NCBI RefSeq assembly: GCF_000521785.1
Contig: NZ_JALZ01000005.1
Span: 62,001 to 126,000 of the forward strand
From: Roseivivax halodurans JCM 10272
GTDB taxonomy: Bacteria; Pseudomonadota; Alphaproteobacteria; Rhodobacterales; Rhodobacteraceae
Direction of reading: 5' to 3'
DNA length: 64,000 nt
Under the pieces are notes generated by a model that did not search any database, had not been told where the DNA came from, and saw only the letters and a list, made by a program, of their open reading frames with translations. Positions within the stretch are counted from its first letter, which is position 1, and every line of letters starts with the position of its first letter. The position numbers were made by a program, and so were the translations under genes. Positions 26,165-34,382 of this stretch are shown here, one piece after another.

Positions 26165-26614
26165 TCAGGTTTGCGCGGCGGTGTCGAGCCAGATGGTCAC
26201 CGGTCCGTCGTTGACGAGGGCGACCTTCATGTCCGCGCCGAACCGTCCGGTCGCGACCTGAATGCCTTCGGCCTGAAGGCGGCCCGCGAAATACTCGTAG
26301 AGGCTGCGGCCCTCGTCCGGGGAGGCCGCCATCGAGAAGCCGGGGCGGTTGCCGCGCGAGGTGTCCGCGGCGAGGGTGAACTGGCTGACGACCAGCGCCG
26401 CGCCATGCGCGTCGCGGACCGAGTGGTTCATCTTGCCGGCCTCGTCCTTGAAGATCCGCAGCTTTGCGATCCGGGCGGCGAGGCGGTCGGCCTCGGCCTC
26501 GGTGTCGCCCTGCATCGCGCAGATCAGGACGAGAAGCCCCGACCCGACCTCGCCCAGAACCGCGCCTTCGACGGTGACGGAGGCCTCAGAGACCCGCTGG
26601 ATCAGCGCCCTCAC
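26165..26614 (-). CDS. dtd: D-aminoacyl-tRNA deacylase
   Basis: 149 residues from a GTG start. DTD hydrolyses D-aminoacyl-tRNAs (and mischarged Gly-tRNA-Ala), protecting translation from D-amino acids. The cross-subunit active site motifs are [15 protein letters not shown] and the C-terminal [11 protein letters not shown] (GP motif). The N-terminus [16 protein letters not shown] is standard. The GTG overlaps the TGA of the upstream sugar kinase gene as GTGA, implying translational coupling. The length is normal for the family. Confidence 0.96.
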   Translation of the reverse strand: MRALIQRVSEASVTVEGAVLGEVGSGLLVLICAMQGDTEAEADRLAARIAKLRIFKDEAGKMNHSVRDAHGAALVVSQFTLAADTSRGNRPGFSMAASPDEGRSLYEYFAGRLQAEGIQVATGRFGADMKVALVNDGPVTIWLDTAAQT

Positions 26615-27513
26615 AGCTCGGCCTCCCACGGCGGGTTGGCGCCAGCGCGCGATACGGTGACCGAAGCGGCGCGGGTTCCAAGTTCGACCGCCGGGCGCAC
26701 CGCGTCGAGGGGTGCGTTGCGCAAGTTTTCCCGCGTAAGAAGCCCATCGCGCGACAGGCCCGCCAGGAGCCCCGCGTTGAACGTGTCGCCCGCGCCGACG
26801 GTGTCGACGACCTGCGCCGGCCGGGCATCGACATGCAGCGCGCCGCTCGGGCCGATCGCGTCCACACCCTCGGCGCCGCGCGTCACCAGCACGAGGGAGG
26901 TGCCGCCCGCGATCAGGCTTTCGGGGGTGACGTTCAGCCAGGCCATGTCCTCGTCCGACACCTTCACGATGTCGGCGACGCCCAGCATGCCGGTCAGCCG
27001 CGCGCGGTAGCGCACCTCGTCGCGGATGAAGCCGGGGCGCACGTTCGGATCGACCATGATCGGGCGCTTCCCCGCCTCCCGCGCCGCGAGAGCGGCATAG
27101 GTGTCGCCGGCGGGCTCGGACACCAGCGAGATGCCTCCGAAGAAGAGCGCGGTCACCTCGGGGCCGAGATCCGGAAGGTCGTCCTCGGTCAGCATCCGCC
27201 CGGCGGTGTTCTCGTCGTAGAAGGCGTATTGCGCGTGCCCTCCGGTGAGCGTGACGAAGGCCAGCGTTGTCGGCCGGTCGCTGCGGGCCGAGGGGCGCGC
27301 ATCGACCCGGCTCTTGCGGAGCGCGTCCTCGAGGATCTGGCCGAAGAGGTCCGTCGAGAGACCGCCGAAGAACCCCGCCGGCGCCCCCAGCCGCCCGAGC
27401 GCGATCGCCGTGTTGAAGACCGCGCCGCCGGAATAGGGCGCGAAGGCGGGCTCCCCCGCGGCGCTCTCGCGCGGCAGCATGTCGATCAGGCATTCGCCAC
27501 AGCACAGGATCAT
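26611..27513 (-). CDS. PfkB family sugar kinase (fructokinase-like)
   Basis: 300 residues. A ribokinase-fold kinase: N-terminal [30 protein letters not shown], and the C-terminal signature [17 protein letters not shown] with the catalytic Asp and anion hole. The substrate is most likely fructose, judging by similarity to bacterial fructokinases, but ribose-, adenosine- or KDG-type relatives cannot be excluded by eye. It lies 68 bases downstream of the zinc-ribbon gene and overlaps dtd by 4 bases (GTGA). No sugar transporter is adjacent. Confidence 0.85.
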   Translation of the reverse strand: MILCCGECLIDMLPRESAAGEPAFAPYSGGAVFNTAIALGRLGAPAGFFGGLSTDLFGQILEDALRKSRVDARPSARSDRPTTLAFVTLTGGHAQYAFYDENTAGRMLTEDDLPDLGPEVTALFFGGISLVSEPAGDTYAALAAREAGKRPIMVDPNVRPGFIRDEVRYRARLTGMLGVADIVKVSDEDMAWLNVTPESLIAGGTSLVLVTRGAEGVDAIGPSGALHVDARPAQVVDTVGAGDTFNAGLLAGLSRDGLLTRENLRNAPLDAVRPAVELGTRAASVTVSRAGANPPWEAEL

Positions 27514-27581
27514 TCCGGGCCTCCTCCCAAGACGTTAGCGCCACCATGCCGCCGAGCGTGCGGGCGCGCAACAGGCGCGGC

Positions 27582-28703
27582 TCACATCCGCGCGCCCACC
27601 AAAGCCGCGATGCCGAGGGCGATCAGGCCCGCCAGGACGGCGAGCGCGATCTTCCATTTCGAGTAGGGGCGTTCGCCCTGGACGCGGCCGGTCTGCCCGT
27701 TCACCACGAAGCGGTAGCTCTGGCCGCGATACTTGTAGGCCGCCACCCAGACCGGCAGCAGGATGTGCTTGAAGGTCACGTCCGAGACGTCGGTGTCGAT
27801 CCGGGTGATCCGCTGCCGGTCGCCGCCGATGTCGAAGCGCACCGCCTTGGCGATCTCCCGGTCCATGATCTGGCGCGCTTCCGAGAATCCATCGGGCAGG
27901 TCGACGCCGTAGCCCTCGGCGCGGAAACCGGCGAGGAATTCGGGCTTGTAGGGCTCCATCTGGGAAAGATCCCAGGGCGGCAGCGCGTCGGTGTGGCTTT
28001 TCGGCAGGGAGCGCGAGGCGAGCACGAGAACGTCGTCGAACCAGCGGTGCACGCGGCCCCGGACCGGCGTCCAGCGGATGCGCTGCACGCGCTGGCTCTG
28101 CATCTTGCCGTCGCGCATCACCATCCGCGTCTCGTAGTAGATCGTGCCGCGCTGGCCGACATAGCCCGAGCGGGTATCGGCATCGAAGGTCCAGTAGGGC
28201 ACGTAGATGCCCTGCATCCGCCGCCCCTTGCGGGCGTAGTCCGAAAGGCCGTTCGGCGCGAACCAGAGCGCGCCGAGCCAGCGCGTCATCGCCTCGCGCG
28301 CCTGCGTCTCGCCAAGGGCGAAGGGGATGAGGCCGCGCGGCTTGATGTGGCGGTGCTCGCCGGTGTCGGTCACCACGGGCGTCGCGCAGAACGGGCATTC
28401 GGCGGCATGCGTGCCGGGATCGAACTCGACATCCGCGCCGCAGCTCGGGCAATGCGAGACGCGCGTCGTCTCCATGTCCTGCAGCGGCAGGAGGTTGCGC
28501 ATCGCGGCCTCGAAATCGAGCTCGCGCAGGCCGCCTTCCCACGGGCCGTCATCGGCCATGGGCTCGGTATGGCCGCAATGGTCGCAATGCAGCATGCCCT
28601 CGGCGGGATCGAAGCGCATGTCGGCGCCGCAGCTGTCGCAGGGAAACCGGTGCTCGGAGGTCGGCGCGTCTTGCGTCGGCGGCGGAGGGGGCAGGTCGCT
28701 CAT
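27582..28703 (-). CDS. Double zinc-ribbon membrane protein (YdjG-like)
   Basis: 373 residues from ATG 28703. A proline run (LPPPPP, residues 4-9) precedes two zinc ribbons: Cys22/25 with Cys40/43, and Cys85/88 with Cys103/106. A soluble region of about 240 residues follows ([52 protein letters not shown]), then a single C-terminal membrane helix ([20 protein letters not shown]). Such proteins are often annotated as TFIIB-type zinc ribbon or, wrongly, as primosomal N' protein. B. subtilis YdjG, in the pspA-ydjGHI envelope-stress operon, has similar zinc ribbons, and the SPFH partner of that operon has a relative nearby at 29122-30240. The likely place is the cytoplasmic face of the inner membrane; the reaction, if any, is unknown. 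Confidence 0.82.
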   Translation of the reverse strand: MSDLPPPPPTQDAPTSEHRFPCDSCGADMRFDPAEGMLHCDHCGHTEPMADDGPWEGGLRELDFEAAMRNLLPLQDMETTRVSHCPSCGADVEFDPGTHAAECPFCATPVVTDTGEHRHIKPRGLIPFALGETQAREAMTRWLGALWFAPNGLSDYARKGRRMQGIYVPYWTFDADTRSGYVGQRGTIYYETRMVMRDGKMQSQRVQRIRWTPVRGRVHRWFDDVLVLASRSLPKSHTDALPPWDLSQMEPYKPEFLAGFRAEGYGVDLPDGFSEARQIMDREIAKAVRFDIGGDRQRITRIDTDVSDVTFKHILLPVWVAAYKYRGQSYRFVVNGQTGRVQGERPYSKWKIALAVLAGLIALGIAALVGARM

Positions 28704-28808
28704 GGCGCGGAGGGTTACCTGCGTCTCGGGCGGCTTCAAGGCCGAAGTTCACGGGTTCTTAGCCGCTTTCGGGCAGGGTCGCGCGGGACCGGCATCTGGG
28801 AGGCGGAC

Positions 28809-29162
28809 ATGACGCAAGACGGGATCGAGGCAGGGATGCAGGCGCTCGGACATTTCGGGGACGTGGTGCGTGCGGCGCTGCTGTCGGAGGCGGCGTCGGA
28901 CGAGGTGATCGCGCTCATGGCGGATGTCGGGGCGGGGCTCGCGGATCTCTCGGCAGATGCGGCGCGGCAGGGTCGCGCGGAGGCGGCGGAGCGGTTCGAC
29001 GCCTTGCGCGTCGCGCTCTCCCGCATCGCCGCGCATCTGGCGCGCGGCGATCGGCTTGCGGCGCTGCAGGCGCTCGACGCTGGCAGCTTTCCGCGGGCGC
29101 TCGAGGCCCTGCGGGTCCGTTTCAGCCCGCCGGTGGCGGCGGCGGAGGGGGCGGCGGCATGA
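28809..29162 (+). CDS. Small helical protein of unknown function
   Basis: 117 residues, on the plus strand inside an otherwise minus-strand cluster. Composition is natural and strongly helical, Ala/Leu/Arg/Glu/Asp-rich (DVVRAALLSEAASDEVIAL, RFDALRVALSRIAAHLARG), with no signal peptide, membrane helix or cysteine. Its last 41 bases overlap the 3' end of the SPFH gene convergently, and its start is 105 bases divergent from the zinc-ribbon gene. I do not recognise a family. It may be a chance open frame, but without it a 418-base gap would be left and the frame looks protein-like. Confidence 0.55.
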   Translation: MTQDGIEAGMQALGHFGDVVRAALLSEAASDEVIALMADVGAGLADLSADAARQGRAEAAERFDALRVALSRIAAHLARGDRLAALQALDAGSFPRALEALRVRFSPPVAAAEGAAA

Positions 29163-30240
29163 TTGTGAAGAGCTGTGCGAGCTCGGTCACGTCGCCCGCA
29201 TGTTTCCAGCCGTCCTGACCGGCGGTCCAGACGAGCGTCTCGCGGGTGAGCTGACCTTCGGTGGCCATGCGGCCGAGCCGGGCCTTCGAGAACGGCCCCT
29301 GAGTCTGGCCGTTCTCGGCGATGTGCCAGACATGCTCGACCGGCGGCGGGGGCGGGGCTGCGGCCGCGGGCTGCGCCCGCCGCGCGCCCCAGGGGCCGGA
29401 CTGGCCCATCGCCTGCCCCATGGCCATGCCGATCCCGGCGCCCATGCCCGCGCCCATCGCGTCCCCGGTGGTGCCGGGCTTGCCCATCGCTTCGGCGGCC
29501 TTCCACTTCATGTGGTCGTCGAGATTTCCGGCGATCCCGCGCGAGGTGCGGGCGTCGAGCGCCTTTTCCACCGCGGGCGGCAGCGAGATGTTCTCGATGT
29601 AGAGTTCGGGGATCGACAGACCGTAGGCCGCGACCGTGCCCGAGATCGCATCGGCCACGAGCTTTCCGAGATCGGCGGTGTTCGCCGCCATGTCGAGCGC
29701 GGGAAGGCCGCTCGACGCGAGCGCGCGCGAGGCTTCCTGCACGATGATGTTGCGGATCTGGAAGCTGATCTCGTCGCGGGTGAACTCTCCGTCCGTGCCG
29801 ACGATCTCGGTCAGGAAGAGCCCGGGATCCGTCACCCGGATCGCGTAGGTGCCGAAGGCCCGCAGCCGCAGCGGCCCGTATTCGGGGTCGCGTAGCATGA
29901 TCGGGTTCTTCGTGCCCCATTTGAGGTCGGTGAACCGTGCCGTCGAGACGAAGTAGACCTCGGACTTGAACGGCGAGCGGAAGCCGTGGTCCCAGTGCTG
30001 GAGCGATGTCATGATCGGCATGTTGTTGGTCTCGAGCATGTAGAGACCGGGGGTGAAGACGTCGGCGAGCTGCCCCTCGTGGACGAAGACCGCGGCCTGG
30101 CCTTCGCGCACGGTGAGCTTGGCGCCGTACTTGATCTCGTGGCCCTCGCGCTCGAAGCGCCAGACCAAAGTGTCGCGGGTGTCGTCGGTCCATTCGATAA
30201 CGTCGATGAACTGGCCCGACAGGAAGTCGAAGATGCCCAT
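29122..30240 (-). CDS. SPFH-domain protein with GYF_2 domain and polyproline tail (YdjI-like)
   Basis: 372 residues. Residues about 25-250 are an SPFH/Band-7-like domain of the kind called virion core protein or YdjI (KYGAKLTVREGQAAVFVHEG, VFTPGLYMLETNN, RLRAFGTYAIRVTDP, ISLPPAVEKALDARTSRG). There is no N-terminal membrane helix. A Gly/Met/Ala linker (260-282) leads through PPPPP (296-300) to a GYF_2 (DUF4339) domain (WHIAENGQTQGPFSKARLG, GWKHAGDVTEL; about 304-358), ending in nine consecutive prolines (362-370). B. subtilis YdjI is part of the PspA system. The gene is 20 bases downstream of the DUF2927 lipoprotein gene, in one transcription unit with telA and xpaC. Confidence 0.88.
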   Translation of the reverse strand: MGIFDFLSGQFIDVIEWTDDTRDTLVWRFEREGHEIKYGAKLTVREGQAAVFVHEGQLADVFTPGLYMLETNNMPIMTSLQHWDHGFRSPFKSEVYFVSTARFTDLKWGTKNPIMLRDPEYGPLRLRAFGTYAIRVTDPGLFLTEIVGTDGEFTRDEISFQIRNIIVQEASRALASSGLPALDMAANTADLGKLVADAISGTVAAYGLSIPELYIENISLPPAVEKALDARTSRGIAGNLDDHMKWKAAEAMGKPGTTGDAMGAGMGAGIGMAMGQAMGQSGPWGARRAQPAAAAPPPPPVEHVWHIAENGQTQGPFSKARLGRMATEGQLTRETLVWTAGQDGWKHAGDVTELAQLFTIMPPPPPPPPPAG

Positions 30241-30260
30241 GCCTGTACCCTCTCTCTAGC

Positions 30261-31247
30261 TCACAGCGGCCCGGCTGCGATCCGGTCGCCGGTCAGCTCC
30301 GCCGCCATGACGCGCACGATCGGCATCGCCTCGGCCGCGGTCATGCCCGGGCGCAGCCGCGGGTCGTAGAGCATCTCAAGCAGCATCTCGTCGTGCCGCG
30401 TCAGCAGCGCGAATTCGTCGTCGTCGTTGAAGATCGAGGGCCGCGCGAACGGCGTGTCGTTGGCGAGCCCGAGGCCCTGCGCGACCTCCTCGTGGATGCA
30501 GGATTGCATGAGGAGCTTGGGGTGTTCGGCCCGGATCAGCGCCACCGCCTTGCCATAGGCATAACCGCCCGGCGCGTCGGAGAAGGCGATGACGAGGCAG
30601 TGGATCTCGCGCGGGAGCGTCCGCAGCACGTTGAGGGAGGCGGTGTCGATCTGCGGCACGAGCTCCTGCACGCGCTTCACGGCGGCGGGACGGTCGTCCT
30701 CGGACATGAAGAGCACATGGAAATTCGGATTGCGGTCGGACATCGCGATCGGATGATCGGCCACGCGGGCGAGCCGGTCGACGTAGTTGGAGAGCGTGAC
30801 CGTGTCGCGGCGCTTCTGCAATTCGTCGATCGAGGGGCCGAACTCGGCGGAGACGCGCACCGGCTGCTCCCACCGCTTGATCCGCCCGAGCTCGCCCGAG
30901 GAGGGTTTGAGCCCCGCGCCGCGCTCGTATTCCTCGCCGAGCGCGATCTGTTCGAAATCGCTGGCGAGCTTGGTGTCGGTGAAGGGCGTGTCGATGCCGC
31001 CGCCATCGGTGCGCAGGAGGCCCCGATACGAGAGATCCCGCTCGAGCCGCGCGTAATAGGTCGCAAGCGTGGCGCTCGCCTCGGAGGGGACGGGCCGTGG
31101 TGCCTCGACCGGAGCCGCCTGGGGCGGCGCGGGACGCGCCTGCGGCTTCTGGCCCGATGGCGGACGGTCCTCCTCCGACGCGCAGCCCGCCAGTGCGCCC
31201 AGAAGGACGGTCAGGCAGAGCGCTTGGAAGAGGCCCGTCCGGCTCAT
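30261..31247 (-). CDS. DUF2927 lipoprotein
   Basis: 328 residues. A lipoprotein signal ends in LAGC with Cys22 as the acylated residue; a Pro/Ala-rich linker (residues 30-56) follows. The DUF2927 domain covers about 60-328 and contains HEEVAQGLGLAND (His252-Glu253) and later LTRHDEMLLEMLYDPRLRPGM, with H and E placement that resembles a metallopeptidase-like site, though no standard HExxH is present. It would sit in the periplasm attached to a membrane. It lies 4 bases after telA and 20 before the SPFH gene, so it is the only extracytoplasmic member of this cluster. Catalysis is unproven. Confidence 0.86.
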   Translation of the reverse strand: MSRTGLFQALCLTVLLGALAGCASEEDRPPSGQKPQARPAPPQAAPVEAPRPVPSEASATLATYYARLERDLSYRGLLRTDGGGIDTPFTDTKLASDFEQIALGEEYERGAGLKPSSGELGRIKRWEQPVRVSAEFGPSIDELQKRRDTVTLSNYVDRLARVADHPIAMSDRNPNFHVLFMSEDDRPAAVKRVQELVPQIDTASLNVLRTLPREIHCLVIAFSDAPGGYAYGKAVALIRAEHPKLLMQSCIHEEVAQGLGLANDTPFARPSIFNDDDEFALLTRHDEMLLEMLYDPRLRPGMTAAEAMPIVRVMAAELTGDRIAAGPL

Positions 31248-31251
31248 GCGA

Positions 31252-32454
31252 TCACGCTGCGCCCGGAACCGAGGTGCCCGAGGCATCGCCATGCCCGTCG
31301 CCGCGCGCCTTCGCCGAGGCGAGCGTGTCGCGCAGCTCCTGCTCCATCTTCTTGAGCTCGTCCTCGGCCTGCGCGCGGCGGGCCTTGCCCTCGTCGGCGA
31401 TCTGCAGGCTCTCCTCGATCGTGCCGATGAGGTCGGCATTGGCGGCCTTCACCGCCTCGATGTCGAAGACGCCGCGCTCCATCTCCTGCCGGACCTCGCG
31501 GTTGCTCTCGCGCAGGTTCGCGGCATTCGCGGTCAGCAGGTCGTTGGTGAGGTCCGTCGCCTCGCGCACCGCCGCCGTGGCTTCCTTGGAGCGCTGGATC
31601 GTGACCGCCTGCGCGAGCTGCGTCTCCCAGAGCGGGACGGTGTTCACGAGCGTCGAGTTGATCTTGGTGACGAGCGCCTTGTCGTTCTCCTGCACCAGCC
31701 GGATCGAGGGCAGCGACTGCATCGTGACCTGACGGGTGAGCTTGAGGTCGTGCACGCGCCGCTCGAGATCGTCGCGCGCCGCCCGCAGATCGCGCAGCTC
31801 CTGCGCCTTCATCACCTGCGCGTCCTCGCCGGCGGCCTGCACCTCGGCCTCCTTGGCGGGAACGTCGTCGGCGTCAATCTCGGCGAGCTTGGCCTCGCCG
31901 GCCGCGATGTAGAGGGCGAGCTCGTCGTAGAACTGCAGCGTCTTCTCGTAGAGCAGGTCGAGCGACTTGATGTCCTTAAGCAGCTGGTGCTCGTGCTTCA
32001 GAAGGTCATCGGTGATGCGGTCGATCTGGCCCTGCACCTCCTCGTAGCGGGCGGTGAACTTGGCGAAGGGGGCCGAGCGGCCGATAATCTTCTCCCACCA
32101 GGAGCGCTGGCGCCGGACATCGAGCTCGGACACCGAGAAGCCGCGCAGGGTGGTGACGATGCCGCGCAGATCGTCGCCCGCGGGGCCGATATCCTTGTTG
32201 CGCACGCCCGAGAGCATCGATTGGCTGATCTGCTGCAGCTCGGTCTGCGCCGCCGAGCCGAACGAGACGATGGAATTGGTGTCCTCCATGTCGATCTCGT
32301 CCATGCGCGAGCGGATCTCCTCGCGGGTCGCCGGGTCGGCCTCGTCCATCCGCTTCACCGCGTCGGCGGCAGCGGCGTCGGGCAACTGGGCATGGGTCAC
32401 GTCGTGCACGAGCGCCTCGCTTTCCTGGGCCTTGGTCCGAACCTTGTCCGACAT
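31252..32454 (-). CDS. telA: TelA family (toxic anion resistance) protein
   Basis: 400 residues from ATG 32454, chosen because AAGAGGG lies 8-9 bases upstream; an ATG at 32472 overlapping the xpaC stop as TGATG would add six residues. The protein is almost all helix with long coiled coils (KAQELRDLRAARDDLERRVHDL, residues 170-260, and the C-terminal EDELKKMEQELRDTLASAK). Family hallmarks include SWWEKIIGRSAPFAKF, QVTMQSLPSIRLVQENDKALV and LVNTVPLWETQLAQAV. TelA was first linked to tellurite resistance (KlaA/TelA) and pairs with XpaC in B. subtilis (yaaN). Probable cytoplasmic or membrane-peripheral role in envelope stress; the mechanism is unknown. Confidence 0.92.
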   Translation of the reverse strand: MSDKVRTKAQESEALVHDVTHAQLPDAAAADAVKRMDEADPATREEIRSRMDEIDMEDTNSIVSFGSAAQTELQQISQSMLSGVRNKDIGPAGDDLRGIVTTLRGFSVSELDVRRQRSWWEKIIGRSAPFAKFTARYEEVQGQIDRITDDLLKHEHQLLKDIKSLDLLYEKTLQFYDELALYIAAGEAKLAEIDADDVPAKEAEVQAAGEDAQVMKAQELRDLRAARDDLERRVHDLKLTRQVTMQSLPSIRLVQENDKALVTKINSTLVNTVPLWETQLAQAVTIQRSKEATAAVREATDLTNDLLTANAANLRESNREVRQEMERGVFDIEAVKAANADLIGTIEESLQIADEGKARRAQAEDELKKMEQELRDTLASAKARGDGHGDASGTSVPGAA

Positions 32455-32471
32455 CGAAATGTCCCTCTTCA

Positions 32472-33368
32472 TCAGCTGTTTCGGTCGAGCCGAACGCCCT
32501 CGCGCTGCAGCCGGTCGCGCAGCACGTCGATCTCGACCGCGAGATCGGTGTTGGTGTCGGTCAGCAGCGCCTTGGTCTTCTGCCCGAAGCTTTGGTCGAG
32601 ATCGGTCAGGAGTTCCAGATACTCGTCCTTGGCTTTCGCGTCGCGTGACCGGGAAAAGACATCCGCGAACTTCACTGCCGCGTCGCGCGCGCCCATCAGG
32701 TAGACGCCGAGATACTTGCGGGCCGCGGTCAGATCGCGCGGATCCTCCTCGACCGTGCGGATGAGCTCGCGCGCTGTGGTGCGGAAGCGTTCGACCCGGG
32801 CGATCACCTGGCGGTCGGCGGCGCGGCGCGCGGCCTCGTCGATCTCTTTGAGGTAATCCTCGGCCTCGTCGACCACCCGGGCGACCCGGTCCTGGTGGAA
32901 GCTGTCGACGCCCTGAAGGCCCTTGCTTCGGAGCGGGTCGATCCCGAAGGCGGCGACGTGCAGGCCGCCGGCTGCGATCCCGTAGATCACCGAGGCGACG
33001 AGACCGGCATCGCCCGACAGCGTCGCGAGTGTCATGCCGGCGCCCGAGAGCGCCGCCGAGAAGAGCTTGCGCGGAATGGCAGGGCGGTGGGCGATCTTGC
33101 GCTGGTGATACTCGGCCTCGGCCTTGAGGCCGTCGCGCAAGAGCCAGGCGCCGAGGAGCCAGCATCCCGCACCGGCAAGGCCGAGCGCGAGGCCGCTTGC
33201 GCCGGCGCCGAGCGAGAGGAAGGCGAGGAGAACGGGCGGCACGAACATCACGTTCGCGCGGGCCCCGACCGGGCTTACCCGGGCGCCGGCATATGTCGGC
33301 GGCGGGCCCTGATCGCGCGCCTTGCGGGATGCGCCGGGGCTGAACTGCCCACCGTAGCGTTGTGCCAT
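32472..33368 (-). CDS. xpaC: XpaC family membrane protein (first copy)
   Basis: 298 residues. An N-terminal Pro/Gly-rich tail (GPPPTYAG) is followed by two hydrophobic segments near residues 40-77 (VMFVPPVLLAFLSLGAGASG, GAGCWLLGAWLL), possible further ones near 105-140, and a long cytoplasmic helical domain from FGIDPLRSKGLQG onward. It belongs to the XpaC family (5-bromo-4-chloroindolyl phosphate hydrolysis protein), which in many bacteria directly precedes telA. GGAGG lies about 10 bases before the ATG, inside the end of a 29-codon reading frame. A diverged second copy lies just upstream at 33561-34382. Confidence 0.9.
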   Translation of the reverse strand: MAQRYGGQFSPGASRKARDQGPPPTYAGARVSPVGARANVMFVPPVLLAFLSLGAGASGLALGLAGAGCWLLGAWLLRDGLKAEAEYHQRKIAHRPAIPRKLFSAALSGAGMTLATLSGDAGLVASVIYGIAAGGLHVAAFGIDPLRSKGLQGVDSFHQDRVARVVDEAEDYLKEIDEAARRAADRQVIARVERFRTTARELIRTVEEDPRDLTAARKYLGVYLMGARDAAVKFADVFSRSRDAKAKDEYLELLTDLDQSFGQKTKALLTDTNTDLAVEIDVLRDRLQREGVRLDRNS

Positions 33369-33371
33369 GGC

Positions 33372-33461
33372 TCAGAGACCTCCGAGCCAGCCGAGTGCGG
33401 CACCCGTCTGCAGAAGGACGAGTAGGACGAATGCCAGTTTTTGCAATGTCGTGCCCGACAT
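33372..33461 (-). CDS. 29-residue membrane microprotein upstream of xpaC
   Basis: A reading frame of 29 codons (MSGTTLQKLAFVLLVLLQT, then GAALGWLGGL) ends three bases before the xpaC ATG. The peptide is a single hydrophobic helix with one Lys near the N-terminus, as in genuine small membrane proteins. The GGAGG box used by xpaC lies inside its last codons, which would couple the two. It is too short for ordinary gene finders. It may instead be a leader peptide or a chance frame. Confidence 0.5.
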   Translation of the reverse strand: MSGTTLQKLAFVLLVLLQTGAALGWLGGL

Positions 33462-33560
33462 GGGTGCCCCCGCCTTCTGCCGCTGCGTTCCAAGCAAACT
33501 TAGGGGATCGGGTGCGCCTATGCTAGGGCCGTGCCGCAGCTGCGAAAGGATTTGCGGTGC

Positions 33561-34382
33561 TCAGACCGTCGCTTCGCGCTGCATCCGTTCGACCAGAAGA
33601 TCGGTGTCGAGCGCGTAGACATCCGGCGTCTCCCGGCTGCGGCGCTGCCGGGCGCCGCTCTCGAAGGCGACGCTCAGCGCCTCGAGCCGCGTCACGTAGA
33701 ACCGGGCCGACCGCTCGGGGCTGTCGCGCCAGCCGTTTTCGAGCCGGAAGGCCTCGTTCTCGACCAGGGCGAGGAACCTCACGAGCGGCTTTTCCAGCTC
33801 GATCAACCGTCGCGGATCGCTCCCGAGAGCGCGCAGAAGGCGCATGCTCACGCCGTGAATGGCCTCGGTGCGGGCCTGGATCTGAGCGTCGCCGAGCGCC
33901 GACACCCGGGTGACGACGTCCCGCAGGGCTGCATCGGCGCGAGTCATGAGCGACTCGGCCCGCCGCTCGGCAAGATAGGTCGGATCGTCGAGCCCCTTGT
34001 CCCTCAAGGGGTCCGAGCCGAAGGCGGCGAGCGAGAACAGCATCGCCGCGATGCCGAGCATGATCGGCGGCAAGATGTCGGTGAAACGGGTGGCGGCCAG
34101 CAGGAAGATGAGAACGCCGATCAGGGCCGTGCCGATCAGCTTTTTGGGCAGGGCCGGCCGCCGCGCTGCCTTGGCCGCATCATAAGCCTCCTGCGCCTCC
34201 TGTCCTTGAGCGATGAGCAGGATCGCACCTGCCAGCAGCGACAGTTGGAAGAGCGCCCCGAGGAGCGCGAGAAGGGAGCCCTCGAATACCCACAGCAGCA
34301 TGGGCAGCGCCGCCAGCATCAGGAGCGGGAGGTTCTCCGCCCCCTTCCGGACGGTTCTCCGGGTGCTCCGCGTGCCTTTCAT
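33561..34382 (-). CDS. Second, diverged XpaC family protein
   Basis: 273 residues from ATG 34382. Two N-terminal hydrophobic segments (LLMLAALPMLLWVFEGSLLALL, FQLSLLAGAILLIAQG), two more near residues 85-125, then FGSDPLRDKGLDD, matching FGIDPLRSKGLQG of the neighbouring XpaC, and a helical C-terminal domain with paired LRALGSDPRRLIELEKPLVRFL and GARQRRSRETPDVYALDTDLLVERMQRE. Overall identity to the first copy is low except for the shared core and C-terminal ending. The start overlaps the stop of the upstream 65-residue membrane protein as ATGA. Confidence 0.8.
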   Translation of the reverse strand: MKGTRSTRRTVRKGAENLPLLMLAALPMLLWVFEGSLLALLGALFQLSLLAGAILLIAQGQEAQEAYDAAKAARRPALPKKLIGTALIGVLIFLLAATRFTDILPPIMLGIAAMLFSLAAFGSDPLRDKGLDDPTYLAERRAESLMTRADAALRDVVTRVSALGDAQIQARTEAIHGVSMRLLRALGSDPRRLIELEKPLVRFLALVENEAFRLENGWRDSPERSARFYVTRLEALSVAFESGARQRRSRETPDVYALDTDLLVERMQREATV

